Counted from the first letter of the stretch, positions 38,544 to 53,888 are shown. The stretch is DNA of 64,000 nt from Viola odorata (GCA_963691705.1 OY829541.1:16858564-16922563), one strand, 5' to 3'. Numbers and translations are program-made. Notes: generated by a model not told the origin, from the sequence alone.

Positions 38544-41500
38544 ATGCCCAAACTGCATGTCAATTTCATAATTTCAATTTCTAAACCATGCCCAACGGCA
38601 TGTCAACTTTCAATTTCAATTTCTAGACCATGCCCAATCAGCATGTCGAATTTCATAACTTTAATTTCTAAACCATGCCCAACGACATGTCAAATTTCAA
38701 TTTCAATTTCTAGACCATGCCCAACGGCATGTCAAATTTTAATTTCAATTTCTAGACCATGCCCAACGGCATGTCACACTCCAATTTCTAATCCATGCGC
38801 AAACGGCATGTCAATTTTATAATTTCAATTTCTAAACCATGCCCAATCGGCATGTCAAATTTCAATTTCTAATCCATGCCCAAACGGCATATCAATTTCA
38901 TAATTTCAATTTCTAAACCATGCCCAACGACATGTCAACTTTCCATTTCTATTTCAATTTCTAGACCAAGCCCAACGGCAAGTCAAATTTCAATTTCAAT
39001 TTCTAGACCATGCCTAACGGCATGTCACATTCCAATTTCTAAACCAAGCCCAAACAGCATGTCAATTTTAAAATTTCAATTTCTAAACCATGCCAAATCG
39101 GCATGTCAAATTTCAATTTCTAATCCATGCCCAAACTACATGTCAATTTCATAATTTCAATTTCTAAACCATGCCCAACGGCATGTCAACTTTCAATTTC
39201 AATTTCAATTTCTAGACCATGCCCAACGGCATGTCAAATTTCAATTTCAACTTCTAGAGCATGCCCAACGGCATGTCACACTCCAATTTCTAATCCATGC
39301 CCAAACGGCATGTCAATTTCATAATTTCAATTTCTAAGCCATACCCAACGGCATGTCAACTTTCAATTTCAATTTCTAGACCATGCCCAATCGGCATGTC
39401 GAATTTCATAACTTCAATTTCTAAACCATGCCCAACGGCATGTCAAATTTCAATTTCAACTTCTAGACCATGCCCAACGGCATGTCACACTCCAATATCT
39501 AATCCATGCCCAAACGGCATGTCAATTTCATAATTTCAATTTCTAAGCCATGCCCAACGGCATGTCAACTTTCAATTTCAATTTCTAGACCATGCCCAAT
39601 CGACATGTCTAATTTCATAATTTCAATTTGTAAACCATGCCCAACGGCATGTCAAATTTCCATTTCAATTTCTAGACCATGCCCAACGGCATGTCAAATT
39701 TTAATTTCAATTTCTAGACCATGCCCAACGGCATGTCACACTCCAATTTCTAATCCATGCGCAAACGGCATGTCAATTTTATAATTTCAATTTCTAAACC
39801 ATGCCCAATCGGCATGTCAAATTTCAATTTCTAATCCATGCCCAAACGGCATATCAATTTCATAATTTCAATTTCTAAACCATGCCCAACGACATGTCAA
39901 CTTTCCATTTCTATTTCAATTTCTAGACCAAGCCCAACGGCAAGTCAAATTTCAATTTCAATTTCTAGACCATGCCTAACGGCATGTCACATTCCAATTT
40001 CTAAACCATGCCCAAACAGCATGTCAATTTTAAAATTTCAATTTCTAAACCATGCCAAATCGGCATGTCAAATTTCAATATCTAATCCATGCCCAAACTG
40101 CATGTCAATTTCATAATTTCAATTTCTAAACCATGCCCAACGGCATGTCAACTTTCAATTTCAATTTCAATTTCTAGACCATGCCCAACGGCATGTCAAA
40201 TTTCAATTTCAACTTCTAGACCATGCCCAACGGCATGTCACACTCCAATTTCTAATCCATGCCCAAACGGCATGTCAATTTCATAATTTCAATTTCTAAG
40301 CCATGCCTAACGGCATGTCAACTTTCAATTTCAATTTCTAGACCATGCCCAATCGGCATGTCGAATTTCATAACTTCAATTTCTAAAACATGCCCAACGG
40401 CATGTCAAATTTCAATTTCAATTTCTAGACCAAGCCCAACGGCATGTCAAATTTCAATTTCAATTTCTAGACCATGCCCAACGGCATGTCACATTCCAAT
40501 TTCTAAACCATGCCCAAACGGCATGTCAATTTTATAATTTCAATTTCTAAACCATGCCCAATCGGCATGTCAAATTTCAATTTCTAATCCATGCCCAAAC
40601 TGCATGTCAATTTCATAATTTCAATTTCTAAACCATGCCCAACGGCATGTCAACTTTCAATTTCAATTTCTAGACCATGCCCAATCGGCATGTCGAATTT
40701 CATAACTTTAATTTCTAAACCATGCCCAACGGCATGTCAAATTTCAATTTCAATTTCTAGACCATGCCCAACGGCATGTCAAATTTTAATTTCAATTTCT
40801 AGACCATGCCCAACGGCATGTCACACTCCAATTTCTAATCCATGCCCAAACGGCATGTCAATTTTATAATTTCAATTTCTAAACCATGCCCAATCGGCAT
40901 GTAAAATTTCAATTTCTAATCCATGCCAAACGGCATGTCAATTTCATAATTTGAATTTCTAAACCATGCCCAACGGTATGTCAACTTTCCATTTCTATTT
41001 CAATTTCTAGACCAAGCCCAACGGCAAGTCAAATTTCAATTTCAATTTCTAGACCATGCCCAACGGCATGTCACATTCCAATTTCTAAACCATGCCCAAA
41101 CGGCATGTCAATTTTATAATTTCAATTTCTAAACCATGCCCAATCGGCATTCAAATTTCAATTTCTAATCCACGCCCAAACGGCATGTCAATTTTATAAT
41201 TTCAATTTCTAAACCATGCCCAATCGGCATGTCAAATTTCAATTTCTAATCCATGCCCAAACGGCATGTCAATTTCATAATTTCAATTTCTAAACCATGC
41301 CCAACGGCAAGTCAACTTTCAATTTCAATTTCAATTTCTAGACCATGCCCAACGGCATGTCAAATTTCAATTTCAACTTCTAGACCATGCCCAACGGCAT
41401 GTCACACTCCAATATCTAATCCATGCCCAAACGGCATGTCAATTTCATAATTTCAATTTCTAAGCCATGCCCAACGGCATGTCAACTTTCAATTTCAATT

Positions 41501-41754
41501 TCTAGACCATGCCCAATCGGCATGTCGAATTTCATAACTTCAATTTCTAAACCATGCCCAACGGCATGTCAAATTTCAATTTCAATTTCTAGACCAAGCC
41601 CAACGGCATGTCAAATTTCAATTTCAATTTCTAGACCATGCCCAACGGCATGTCACATTCCAATTTCTAAACCATGCCCAAACGGCATGTCAATTTTATA
41701 ATTTCAATTTCTAAACCATGCCCAATCGGCATGTCAAATTTCAATTTCTAATCC
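38544..41754 (+). repeat. 3,211-bp higher-order repeat, copy 1
   Basis: Repeats at +3,211 and +6,422. Starting at the equivalent of 41,253, the block order is 170, 332, 332, 251, 170, 209, 332, 251, 170, 332, 332 and 330 bp, which sums to 3,211 bp and 77 monomers. A private AATATC linker variant at about 40,076-40,082 is shared with 6,974-6,980 but not with copies 2 and 3. Confidence 0.92.
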
Positions 41755-44700
41755 ATGCCCAAACTGCATGTCAATTTCATAATTTCAATTTCTAAACCAT
41801 GCCCAACGGCATGTCAACTTTCAATTTCAATTTCTAGACCATGCCCAATCAGCATGTCGAATTTCATAACTTTAATTTCTAAACCATGCCCAACGGCATG
41901 TCAAATTTCAATTTCAATTTCTAGACCATGCCCAACGGCATGTCAAATTTTAATTTCAATTTCTAGACCATGCCCAACGGCATGTCACACTCCAATTTCT
42001 AATCCATGCGCAAACGGCATGTCAATTTTATAATTTCAATTTCTAAACCATGCCCAATCGGCATGTCAAATTTCAATTTCTAATCCATGCCCAAACGGCA
42101 TATCAATTTCATAATTTCAATTTCTAAACCATGCCCAACGACATGTCAACTTTCCATTTCTATTTCAATTTCTAGACCAAGCCCAACGGCAAGTCAAATT
42201 TCAATTTCAATTTCTAGACCATGCCTAACGGCATGTCACATTCCAATTTCTAAACCATGCCCAAACAGCATGTCAATTTTAAAATTTCAATTTCTAAACC
42301 ATGCCAAATCGGCATGTCAAATTTCAATTTCTAATCCATGCCCAAACTACATGTCAATTTCATAATTTCAATTTCTAAACCATGCCCAACGGCATGTCAA
42401 CTTTCAATTTCAATTTCAATTTCTAGACCATGCCCAACGGCATGTCAAATTTCAATTTCAACTTCTAGAGCATGCCCAACGGCATGTCACACTCCAATTT
42501 CTAATCCATGCCCAAACGGCATGTCAATTTCATAATTTCAATTTCTAAGCCATACCCAACGGCATGTCAACTTTCAATTTCAATTTCTAGACCATGCCCA
42601 ATCGGCATGTCGAATTTCATAACTTCAATTTCTAAACCATGCCCAACGGCATGTCAAATTTCAATTTCAACTTCTAGACCATGCCCAACGGCATGTCACA
42701 CTCCAATATCTAATCCATGCCCAAACGGCATGTCAATTTCATAATTTCAATTTCTAAGCCATGCCCAACGGCATGTCAACTTTCAATTTCAATTTCTAGA
42801 CCATGCCCAATCGACATGTCTAATTTCATAATTTCAATTTGTAAACCATGCCCAACGGCATGTCAAATTTCCATTTCAATTTCTAGACCATGCCCAACGG
42901 CATGTCAAATTTTAATTTCAATTTCTAGACCATGCCCAACGGCATGTCACACTCCAATTTCTAATCCATGCGCAAACGGCATGTCAATTTTATAATTTCA
43001 ATTTCTAAACCATGCCCAATCGGCATGTCAAATTTCAATTTCTAATCCATGCCCAAACGGCATATCAATTTCATAATTTCAATTTCTAAACCATGCCCAA
43101 CGACATGTCAACTTTCCATTTCTATTTCAATTTCTAGACCAAGCCCAACGGCAAGTCAAATTTCAATTTCAATTTCTAGACCATGCCTAACGGCATGTCA
43201 CATTCCAATTTCTAAACCATGCCCAAACAGCATGTCAATTTTAAAATTTCAATTTCTAAACCATGCCAAATCGGCATGTCAAATTTCAATTTCTAATCCA
43301 TGCCCAAACTGCATGTCAATTTCATAATTTCAATTTCTAAACCATGCCCAACGGCATGTCAACTTTCAATTTCAATTTCAATTTCTAGACCATGCCCAAC
43401 GGCATGTCAAATTTCAATTTCAACTTCTAGACCATGCCCAACGGCATGTCACACTCCAATTTCTAATCCATGCCCAAACGGCATGTCAATTTCATAATTT
43501 CAATTTCTAAGCCATGCCTAACGGCATGTCAACTTTCAATTTCAATTTCTAGACCATGCCCAATCGGCATGTCGAATTTCATAACTTCAATTTCTAAAAC
43601 ATGCCCAACGGCATGTCAAATTTCAATTTCAATTTCTAGACCAAGCCCAACGGCATGTCAAATTTCAATTTCAATTTCTAGACCATGCCCAACGGCATGT
43701 CACATTCCAATTTCTAAACCATGCCCAAACGGCATGTCAATTTTATAATTTCAATTTCTAAACCATGCCCAATCGGCATGTCAAATTTCAATTTCTAATC
43801 CATGCCCAAACTGCATGTCAATTTCATAATTTCAATTTCTAAACCATGCCCAACGGCATGTCAACTTTCAATTTCAATTTCTAGACCATGCCCAATCGGC
43901 ATGTCGAATTTCATAACTTTAATTTCTAAACCATGCCCAACGGCATGTCAAATTTCAATTTCAATTTCTAGACCATGCCCAACGGCATGTCAAATTTTAA
44001 TTTCAATTTCTAGACCATGCCCAACGGCATGTCACACTCCAATTTCTAATCCATGCCCAAACGGCATGTCAATTTTATAATTTCAATTTCTAAACCATGC
44101 CCAATCGGCATGTAAAATTTCAATTTCTAATCCATGCCAAACGGCATGTCAATTTCATAATTTGAATTTCTAAACCATGCCCAACGGTATGTCAACTTTC
44201 CATTTCTATTTCAATTTCTAGACCAAGCCCAACGGCAAGTCAAATTTCAATTTCAATTTCTAGACCATGCCCAACGGCATGTCACATTCCAATTTCTAAA
44301 CCATGCCCAAACGGCATGTCAATTTTATAATTTCAATTTCTAAACCATGCCCAATCGGCATTCAAATTTCAATTTCTAATCCACGCCCAAACGGCATGTC
44401 AATTTTATAATTTCAATTTCTAAACCATGCCCAATCGGCATGACAAATTTCAATTTCTAATCCATGCCCAAACGGCATGTCAATTTCATAATTTCAATTT
44501 CTAAACCATGCCCAACGGCAAGTCAACTTTCAATTTCAATTTCAATTTCTAGACCATGCCCAACGGCATGTCAAATTTCAATTTCAACTTCTAGACCATG
44601 CCCAACGGCATGTCACACTCCAATATCTAATCCATGCCCAAACGGCATGTCAATTTCATAATTTCAATTTCTAAGCCATGCCCAACGGCATGTCAACTTT

Positions 44701-44965
44701 CAATTTCAATTTCTAGACCATGCCCAATCGGCATGTCGAATTTCATAACTTCAATTTCTAAACCATGCCCAACGGCATGTCAAATTTCAATTTCAATTTC
44801 TAGACCAAGCCCAACGGCATGTCAAATTTCAATTTCAATTTCTAGACCATGCCCAACGGCATGTCACATTCCAATTTCTAAACCATGCCCAAACGGCATG
44901 TCAATTTTATAATTTCAATTTCTAAACCATGCCCAATCGGCATGTCAAATTTCAATTTCTAATCC
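41755..44965 (+). repeat. 3,211-bp higher-order repeat, copy 2
   Basis: Full copy with the same block order. Differences seen by eye are few, for example GGCATGACAAATTTC near 44,437. Confidence 0.92.
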
Positions 44966-47900
44966 ATGCCCAAACTGCATGTCAATTTCATAATTTCAAT
45001 TTCTAAACCATGCCCAACGGCATGTCAACTTTCAATTTCAATTTCTAGACCATGCCCAATCCGCATGTCGAATTTCATAACTTTAATTTCTAAACCATGC
45101 CCAACGGCATGTCAAATTTCAATTTCAATTTCTAGACCATGCCCAACGGCATGTCAAATTTTAATTTCAATTTCTAGACCATGCCCAACGGCATGTCACA
45201 CTCCAATTTCTAATCCATGCGCAAACGGCATGTCAATTTTATAATTTCAATTTCTAAACCATGCCCAATCGGCATGTCAAATTTCAATTTCTAATCCATG
45301 CCCAAACGGCATATCAATTTCATAATTTCAATTTCTAAACCATGCCCAACGACATGTCAACTTTCCATTTCTATTTCAATTTCTAGACCAAGCCCAACGG
45401 CAAGTCAAATTTCAATTTCAATTTCTAGACCATGCCTAACGGCATGTCACATTCCAATTTCTAAACCATGCCCAAACAGCATGTCAATTTTAAAATTTCA
45501 ATTTCTAAACCATGCCAAATCGGCATGTCAAATTTCAATTTCTAATCCATGCCCAAACTACATGTCAATTTCATAATTTCAATTTCTAAACCATGCCCAA
45601 CGGCATGTCAACTTTCAATTTCAATTTCAATTTCTAGACCATGCCCAACGGCATGTCAAATTTCAATTTCAACTTCTAGAGCATGCCCAACGGCATGTCA
45701 CACTCCAATTTCTAATCCATGCCCAAACGGCATGTCAATTTCATAATTTCAATTTCTAAGCCATACCCAACGGCATGTCAACTTTCAATTTCAATTTCTA
45801 GACCATGCCCAATCGGCATGTCGAATTTCATAACTTCAATTTCTAAACCATGCCCAACGGCATGTCAAATTTCAATTTCAACTTCTAGACCATGCCCAAC
45901 GGCATGTCACACTCCAATATCTAATCCATGCCCAAACGGCATGTCAATTTCATAATTTCAATTTCTAAGCCATGCCCAACGGCATGTCAACTTTCAATTT
46001 CAATTTCTAGACCATGCCCAATCGACATGTCTAATTTCATAATTTCAATTTGTAAACCATGCCCAACGGCATGTCAAATTTCCATTTCAATTTCTAGACC
46101 ATGCCCAACGGCATGTCAAATTTTAATTTCAATTTCTAGACCATGCCCAACGGCATGTCACACTCCAATTTCTAATCCATGCGCAAACGGCATGTCAATT
46201 TTATAATTTCAATTTCTAAACCATGCCCAATCGGCATGTCAAATTTCAATTTCTAATCCATGCCCAAACGGCATATCAATTTCATAATTTCAATTTCTAA
46301 ACCATGCCCAACGACATGTCAACTTTCCATTTCTATTTCAATTTCTAGACCAAGCCCAACGGCAAGTCAAATTTCAATTTCAATTTCTAGACCATGCCTA
46401 ACGGCATGTCACATTCCAATTTCTAAACCATGCCCAAACAGCATGTCAATTTTAAAATTTCAATTTCTAAACCATGCCAAATCGGCATGTCAAATTTCAA
46501 TTTCTAATCCATGCCCAAACTGCATGTCAATTTCATAATTTCAATTTCTAAACCATGCCCAACGGCATGTCAACTTTCAATTTCAATTTCAATTTCTAGA
46601 CCATGCCCAACGGCATGTCAAATTTCAATTTCAACTTCTAGACCATGCCCAACGGCATGTCACACTCCAATTTCTAATCCATGCCCAAACGGCATGTCAA
46701 TTTCATAATTTCAATTTCTAAGCCATGCCTAACGGCATGTCAACTTTCAATTTCAATTTCTAGACCATGCCCAATCGGCATGTCGAATTTCATAACTTCA
46801 ATTTCTAAAACATGCCCAACGGCATGTCAAATTTCAATTTCAATTTCTAGACCAAGCCCAACGGCATGTCAAATTTCAATTTCAATTTCTAGACCATGCC
46901 CAACGGCATGTCACATTCCAATTTCTAAACCATGCCCAAACGGCATGTCAATTTTATAATTTCAATTTCTAAACCATGCCCAATCGGCATGTCAAATTTC
47001 AATTTCTAATCCATGCCCAAACTGCATGTCAATTTCATAATTTCAATTTCTAAACCATGCCCAACGGCATGTCAACTTTCAATTTCAATTTCTAGACCAT
47101 GCCCAATCGGCATGTCGAATTTCATAACTTTAATTTCTAAACCATGCCCAACGGCATGTCAAATTTCAATTTCAATTTCTAGACCATGCCCAACGGCATG
47201 TCAAATTTTAATTTCAATTTCTAGACCATGCCCAACGGCATGTCACACTCCAATTTCTAATCCATGCCCAAACGGCATGTCAATTTTATAATTTCAATTT
47301 CTAAACCATGCCCAATCGGCATGTAAAATTTCAATTTCTAATCCATGCCAAACGGCATGTCAATTTCATAATTTGAATTTCTAAACCATGCCCAACGGTA
47401 TGTCAACTTTCCATTTCTATTTCAATTTCTAGACCAAGCCCAACGGCAAGTCAAATTTCAATTTCAATTTCTAGACCATGCCCAACGGCATGTCACATTC
47501 CAATTTCTAAACCATGCCCAAACGGCATGTCAATTTTATAATTTCAATTTCTAAACCATGCCCAATCGGCATTCAAATTTCAATTTCTAATCCACGCCCA
47601 AACGGCATGTCAATTTTATAATTTCAATTTCTAGACCATGCCCAACGGCATGTCACATTCCATTTTCTAAACCATGCCCAAACGGCATGTCAATTTTATA
47701 ATTTCAATTTCTAAACCATGCCCAATCGGCATTCAAATTTCAATTTCTAATCCACGCCCAAACGGCATGTCAATTTTATAATTTCAATTTCTAGACCATG
47801 CCCAACGGCATGTCACACTCCAATTTCTAATCCATGCCCAAACGGCATGTCAATTTTATAATTTCAATTTCTAAACCATGCCCAATCGGCATGTAAAATT

Positions 47901-48165
47901 TCAATTTCTAATCCATGCCAAACGGCATGTCAATTTCATAATTTGAATTTCTAAACCATGCCCAACGGTATGTCAACTTTCCATTTCAATTCCAATTTCT
48001 AAACCATGCCCAATCGGCATGTCAAATTTCAATTTCAATTTCTAGACCATGCCCAACGGCATGTCACATTCCAATTTCTAAACCATGCCCAAACGGCATG
48101 TCAATTTTATAATTTCAATTTCTAAACCATGCCCAATCGGCATGTCAAATTTCAATTTCTAATCC
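44966..48165 (+). repeat. 3,211-bp higher-order repeat, copy 3, rearranged at its end
   Basis: Matches copies 1 and 2 to about 47,630. It then contains a 160-bp tandem repeat and a 570-bp offset repeat instead of the normal ending, so the unit is 3,200 bp. A private CAATCCGCATG is present at 45,058-45,068. Confidence 0.88.
47221..47987 (+). repeat. Local 160-bp and 570-bp rearrangement
   Basis: A four-monomer unit of 160 bp (36+44+36+44) occurs at 47,471-47,630 and 47,631-47,790. The second has CCATTTTC where the first has CCAATTTC. Sequence 47,791-47,987 then repeats 47,221-47,417 (offset 570 bp). The pattern breaks the regular 3,211-bp order. Confidence 0.87.
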
Positions 48166-51100
48166 ATGCCCAAACTGCATGTCAATTTCATAATTTCAAT
48201 TTCTAAACCATGCCCAACGGCATGTCAACTTTCAATTTCAATTTCTAGACCATGCCCAATCAGCATGTCGAATTTCATAACTTTAATTTCTAAACCATGC
48301 CCAACGGCATGTCAAATTTCAATTTCAATTTCTAGACCATGCCCAACGGCATGTCAAATTTTAATTTCAATTTCTAGACCATGCCCAACGGCATGTCACA
48401 CTCCAATTTCTAATCCATGCGCAAACGGCATGTCAATTTTATAATTTCAATTTCTAAACCATGCCCAATCGGCATGTCAAATTTCAATTTCTAATCCATG
48501 CCCAAACGGCATATCAATTTCATAATTTCAATTTCTAAACCATGCCCAACGACATGTCAACTTTCCATTTCTATTTCAATTTCTAGACGAAGCCCAACGG
48601 CAAGGCAAATTTAAATTTCAATTTCTAGACCATGCCTAACGGCATGTCACATTCCAATTTCTAAACCATGCCCAAACAGCATGTCAATTTTAAAATTTCA
48701 ATTTCTAAACCATGCCAAATCGGCATGTCAAATTTCAATTTCTAATCCATGCCCAAACTACATGTCAATTTCATAATTTCAATTTCTAAACCATGCCCAA
48801 CGGCATGTCAACTTTCAATTTCAATTTCAATTTCTAGACCATGCCCAACTGCATGTCAAATTTCAATTTCAACTTCTAGAGCATGCCCAACGGCATGTCA
48901 CACTCCAATTTCTAATCCATGCCCAAACGGCATGTCAATTTCATAATTTCAATTTCTAAGCCATACCCAACGGCATGTCAACTTTCAATTTCAATTTCTA
49001 GACCATGCCCAATCGGCATGTCGAATTTCATAACTTCAATTTCTAAACCATGCCCAACGGCATGTCAAATTTCAATTTCAATTTCTAGACCAAGCCCAAC
49101 GGCATGTCAAATTTCAATTTCAATTTCTAGACCATGCCCAACGGCATGTCACATTCCAATTTCTAAACCATGCCCAAACGGCATGTCAATTTTATAATTT
49201 CAATTTCTAAACCATGCCCAATCGGCATGTCAAATTTCAATTTCTAATCCAAGCCCAAACTGCATGTCAATTTCATAATTTCAATTTCTAAACCATGCCC
49301 AACGGCATGTCAACTTTCAATTTCAATTTCTAGACCATGCCCAATCGGCATGTCGAATTTCATAACTTTAATTTCTAAACCATGCCCAACGGCATGTCAA
49401 ATTTCAATTTCAATTTCTAGACCATGCCCAACGGCATGTCAAATTTTAATTTCAATTTCTAGACCATGCCCAACGGCATGTCACACTCCAATTTCTAATC
49501 CATGCCCAAACGGCATGTCAATTTTATCATTTCAATTTCTAAACCATGCCCAATCGGCATGTCAAATTTCAATTTCTAATCCATGCCAAACGGCATGTCA
49601 ATTTCATAATTTCAATTTCTAAACCATGCCCAACGGCATGTCAACTTTCCATTTCTATTTCAATTTCTAGACCAAGCCCAACGGCAAGTCAAATTTCAAT
49701 TTCAATTTCTAGACCATGCCCAACGGCATGTCACATTCCAATTTCTAAACCATGCCCAAACGGCATGTCAATTTTATAATTTCAATTTCTAAACCATGCC
49801 CAATCGGCATTCAAATTTCAATTTCTAATCCATGCCCAAACGGCATGTCAATTTTATAATTTCAATTTCTAAACCATGCCCAATCGGCATGTCAAATTTC
49901 AATTTCTAATCCATGCCCAAACGGCATGTCAATTTCATAATTTCAATTTCTAAACCATGCCCAACGGCAAGTCAACTTTCAATTTCAATTTCAATTTCTA
50001 GACCATGCCCAACGGCATGTCAAATTTCAATTTCAACTTCTAGACCATGCCCAACGGCATGTCACACTCCAATATCTAATCCATGCCCAAACGGCATGTC
50101 AATTTCATAATTTCAATTTCTAAGCCATGCCCAACGGCATGTCAACTTTCAATTTCAATTTCTAGACCATGCCCAATCGGCATGTCGAATTTCATAACTT
50201 CAATTTCTAGACCATGCCCAACGGCATGTCAAATTTCAATTTCAACTTCTAGACCATGCCCAACGGCATGTCACACTCCAATATCTAATCCATGCCCAAA
50301 CGGCATGTCAATTTCATAATTTCAATTTCTAAACCATGCCCAACGGCATGTCAACTTTCAATTTCAATTTCTAGACCATGCCCACTCAGCATGTCGAATT
50401 TCATAACTTTAATTTCTAAACCATGCCCAACGGCATGTCAAATTTCAATTTCAATTTCTAGACCATGCCCAACGGCATGTCAAATTTTAATTTCAATTTC
50501 TAGACCATGCCCAACGGCATGTCACACTCCAATTTCTAATCCATGCGCAAACGGCATGTCAATTTTATAATTTCAATTTCTAAACCATGCCCAATCGGCG
50601 TGTCAAATTTCAATTTCTAATCCATGCCCAAACGGCATATCAATTTCATAATTTCAATTTCTAAACCATGCCCAACGGCATGTCAACTTTCCATTTCTAT
50701 TTCAATTTCTAGACCAAGGCCAACGGCAAGTCAAATTTCAATTTCAATTTCTAGACCATGCCCAACGGCATGCCACATTCCAATTTCTAAACCATGCCCA
50801 AACGGCATGTCATTTTTATAATTTCAATTTCTAAACCATGCCCAATCGGCATGTCAAATTTCAATTTCAAATCCATGCCCAAACTACATGTCAATTTCAT
50901 AATTTCAATTTCTAAACCATGCCCAACGGCATGTCAACTTTCAATTTCAATTTCAATTTCTAGACCATGCCCAACGGCATGTCAAATTTCAATTTCAACT
51001 TCTAGAGCATGCCCAACGGCATGTCACACTCCAATTTCTAATCCATGCCCAAACGGCATGTCAATTTCATAATTTCAATTTCTAAGCCATACCCAACGGC

Positions 51101-53888
51101 ATGTCAACTTTCAATTTCAATTTCTAGACCATGCCCAATCGGCATGTCGAATTTCATAACTTCAATTTCTAAGCCATACCCAACGGCATGTCAACTTTCA
51201 ATTTCAATTTCTAGACCATGCCCAATCGGCATGTCGAATTTCATAACTTCAATTTCTAAACCATGCCCAACGGCATGTCAAATTTCAATTTCAATTTCTA
51301 GACCAAGCCCAACGGCATGTCAAATTTCAATTTCAACTTCTAGACCATGCCCAACGGCATGTCACACTCCAATTTCTAATCCATGCCCAAACGGCATGTC
51401 AATTTCATAATTTCAATTTCTAAGCCATACCCAACGGCATGTCAACTTTCAATTTCAATTTCTAGACCATGCCCAATCGGCATGTCGAATTTCATAACTT
51501 CAATTTCTAAACCATGCCCAACGGCATGTCAAATTTCAATTTCAATTTCTAGACCAAGCCCAACGGCATGTCAAATTTCAATTTCAATTTCAATTTTTAG
51601 ACCATGCCCAACGGCATGTCACATTCCAATTTCTAAACCATGCCCAAACGGCATGTCAATTTTATAATTTCAATTTCTAAACCATGCCCAATCGGCATGT
51701 CAAATTTCAATTTCTAATCCATGCCCAAACTGCATGTCAATTTCATAATTTCAATTTCTAAACCATGCCCAACGGCATGTCAACTTTCAATTTCAATTTC
51801 TAGACCATGCCCAATCAGCATGTCGAATTTCATAACTTTAATTTCTAAACCATGCCCAACGGCATGTCAAATTTCAATTTCAATTTCTAGACCATGCCCA
51901 ACGGCATGTCAAATTTTAATTTCAATTTCTAGACCATGCCCAACGGCATGTCACACTCCAATTTCTAATCCATGCGCAAACGGCATGTCAATTTTATAAT
52001 TTCAATTTCTAAACCATACCCAATCGGCATGTCAAATTTCAATTTCTAATCCATGCCCAAACGGCATATCAATTTCATAATTTCAATTTCTAAACCATGC
52101 CCAACGACATGTCAACTTTCCATTTCTATTTCAATTTCTAGACCAAGCCCAACGGCAAGTCAAATTTCAATTTCAATTTCTAGACCATGCCTAACGGCAT
52201 GTCACATTCCAATTTCTAAACCATGCCCAAACAGCATGTCAATTTTAAAATTTCAATTTCTAAACCATGCCAAATCGGCATGTCAAATTTCAATTTCTAA
52301 TCCATGCCCAAACTACATGTCAATTTCATAATTTCAATTTCTAAACCATGCCCAACGGCATGTCAACTTTCAATTTCAATTTCAATTTCTAGACCATGCC
52401 CAACGGCATGTCAAATTTCAATTTCAACTTCTAGAGCATGCCCAACGGCATGTCACACTCCAATTTCTAATCCATGCCCAAACGACATGTCAATTTCATA
52501 ATTTCAATTTCTAAGCCATACCCAACGGCATGTCAACTTTCAATTTCAATTTCTAGACCATGCCCAATCGGCATGTCGAATTTCATAACTTCAATTTCTA
52601 AACCATGCCCAACGGCATGTCAAATTTCAATTTCAATTTCTAGACCAAGCCCAACGGCATGTCAAATTTCAATTTCAATTTCTAGACCATGCCCAACGGC
52701 ATGTCACATTCCAATTTCTAAACCATGCCCAAACGGCATGTCAATTTTATAATTTCAATTTCTAAACCATGCCCAATCGGCATGTCAAATTTCAATTTCT
52801 AATCCATGCCCAAACTGCATGTCAATTTCATAATTTCAATTTCTAAACCATGCCCAACGGCATGTCAACTTTCAATTTCAATTTCTAGACCATGCCCAAT
52901 CGGCATGTCGAATTTCATAACTTTAATTTCTAAACCATGCCCAACGGCATGTCAAATTTCAATTTCAATTTCTAGACCATGCCCAACGGCATGTCAAATT
53001 TTAATTTCAATTTCTAGACCATGCCCAACGGCATGTCACACTCCAATTTCTAATCCATGCCCAAACGGCATGTCAATTTTATAATTTCAATTTCTAAACC
53101 ATGCCCAATCGGCATGTCAAATTTCAATTTCTAATCCATGCCAAACGGCATGTCAATTTCATAATTTCAATTTCTAAACCATGCCCAACGGCATGTCAAC
53201 TTTCCATTTCTATTTCAATTTCTAGACCAAGCCCAACGGCAAGTCAAATTTCAATTTCAATTTCTAGACCATGCCCAACGGCATGTCACATTCCAATTTC
53301 TAAACCATGCCCAAACGGCATGTCAATTTTATAATTTCAATTTCTAAACCATGCCCAATCGGCATTCAAATTTCAATTTCTAATCCATGCCCAAACGGCA
53401 TGTCAATTTTATAATTTCAATTTCTAAACCATGCCCAATCGGCATGTCAAATTTCAATTTCTAATCCATGCCCAAACGGCATGTCAATTTCATAATTTCA
53501 ATTTCTAAACCATGCCCAACGACATTTCAACTTTCCATTTCTATTTCAATTTCTAGACCAAGCCCAACGGCAAGTCAAATTTCAATTTCAATTTCTAGAC
53601 CATGCCTAACGGCATGTCACATTCCAATTTCTAAACCATGCCCAAACAGCATGTCAATTTTAAAATTTCAATTTCTAAACCATGCCAAATCGGCATGTCA
53701 AATTTCAATTTCTAATCCATGCCCAAACTACATGTCAATTTCATAATTTCAATTTCTAAACCATGCCCAACGGCATGTCAACTTTCAATTTCAATTTCAA
53801 TTTCTAGACCATGCCCAACGGCATGTCAAATTTCAATTTCAACTTCTAGAGCATGCCCAACGGCATGTCACACTCCAATTTCTAATCC
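48166..53888 (+). repeat. Mixed A blocks, including 1,085-bp superblocks
   Basis: Contains 1,085-bp units at 48,166-49,250 and 51,721-52,805 (332+251+170+332). Between them are 170-, 209-, 251- and 332-bp blocks and two 338-bp blocks (51,045-51,382 and 51,383-51,720). The units beginning at 52,474 and 53,889 are 1,415 bp apart, which equals 1,164 plus one 251-bp block. No gene is present. Confidence 0.8.
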
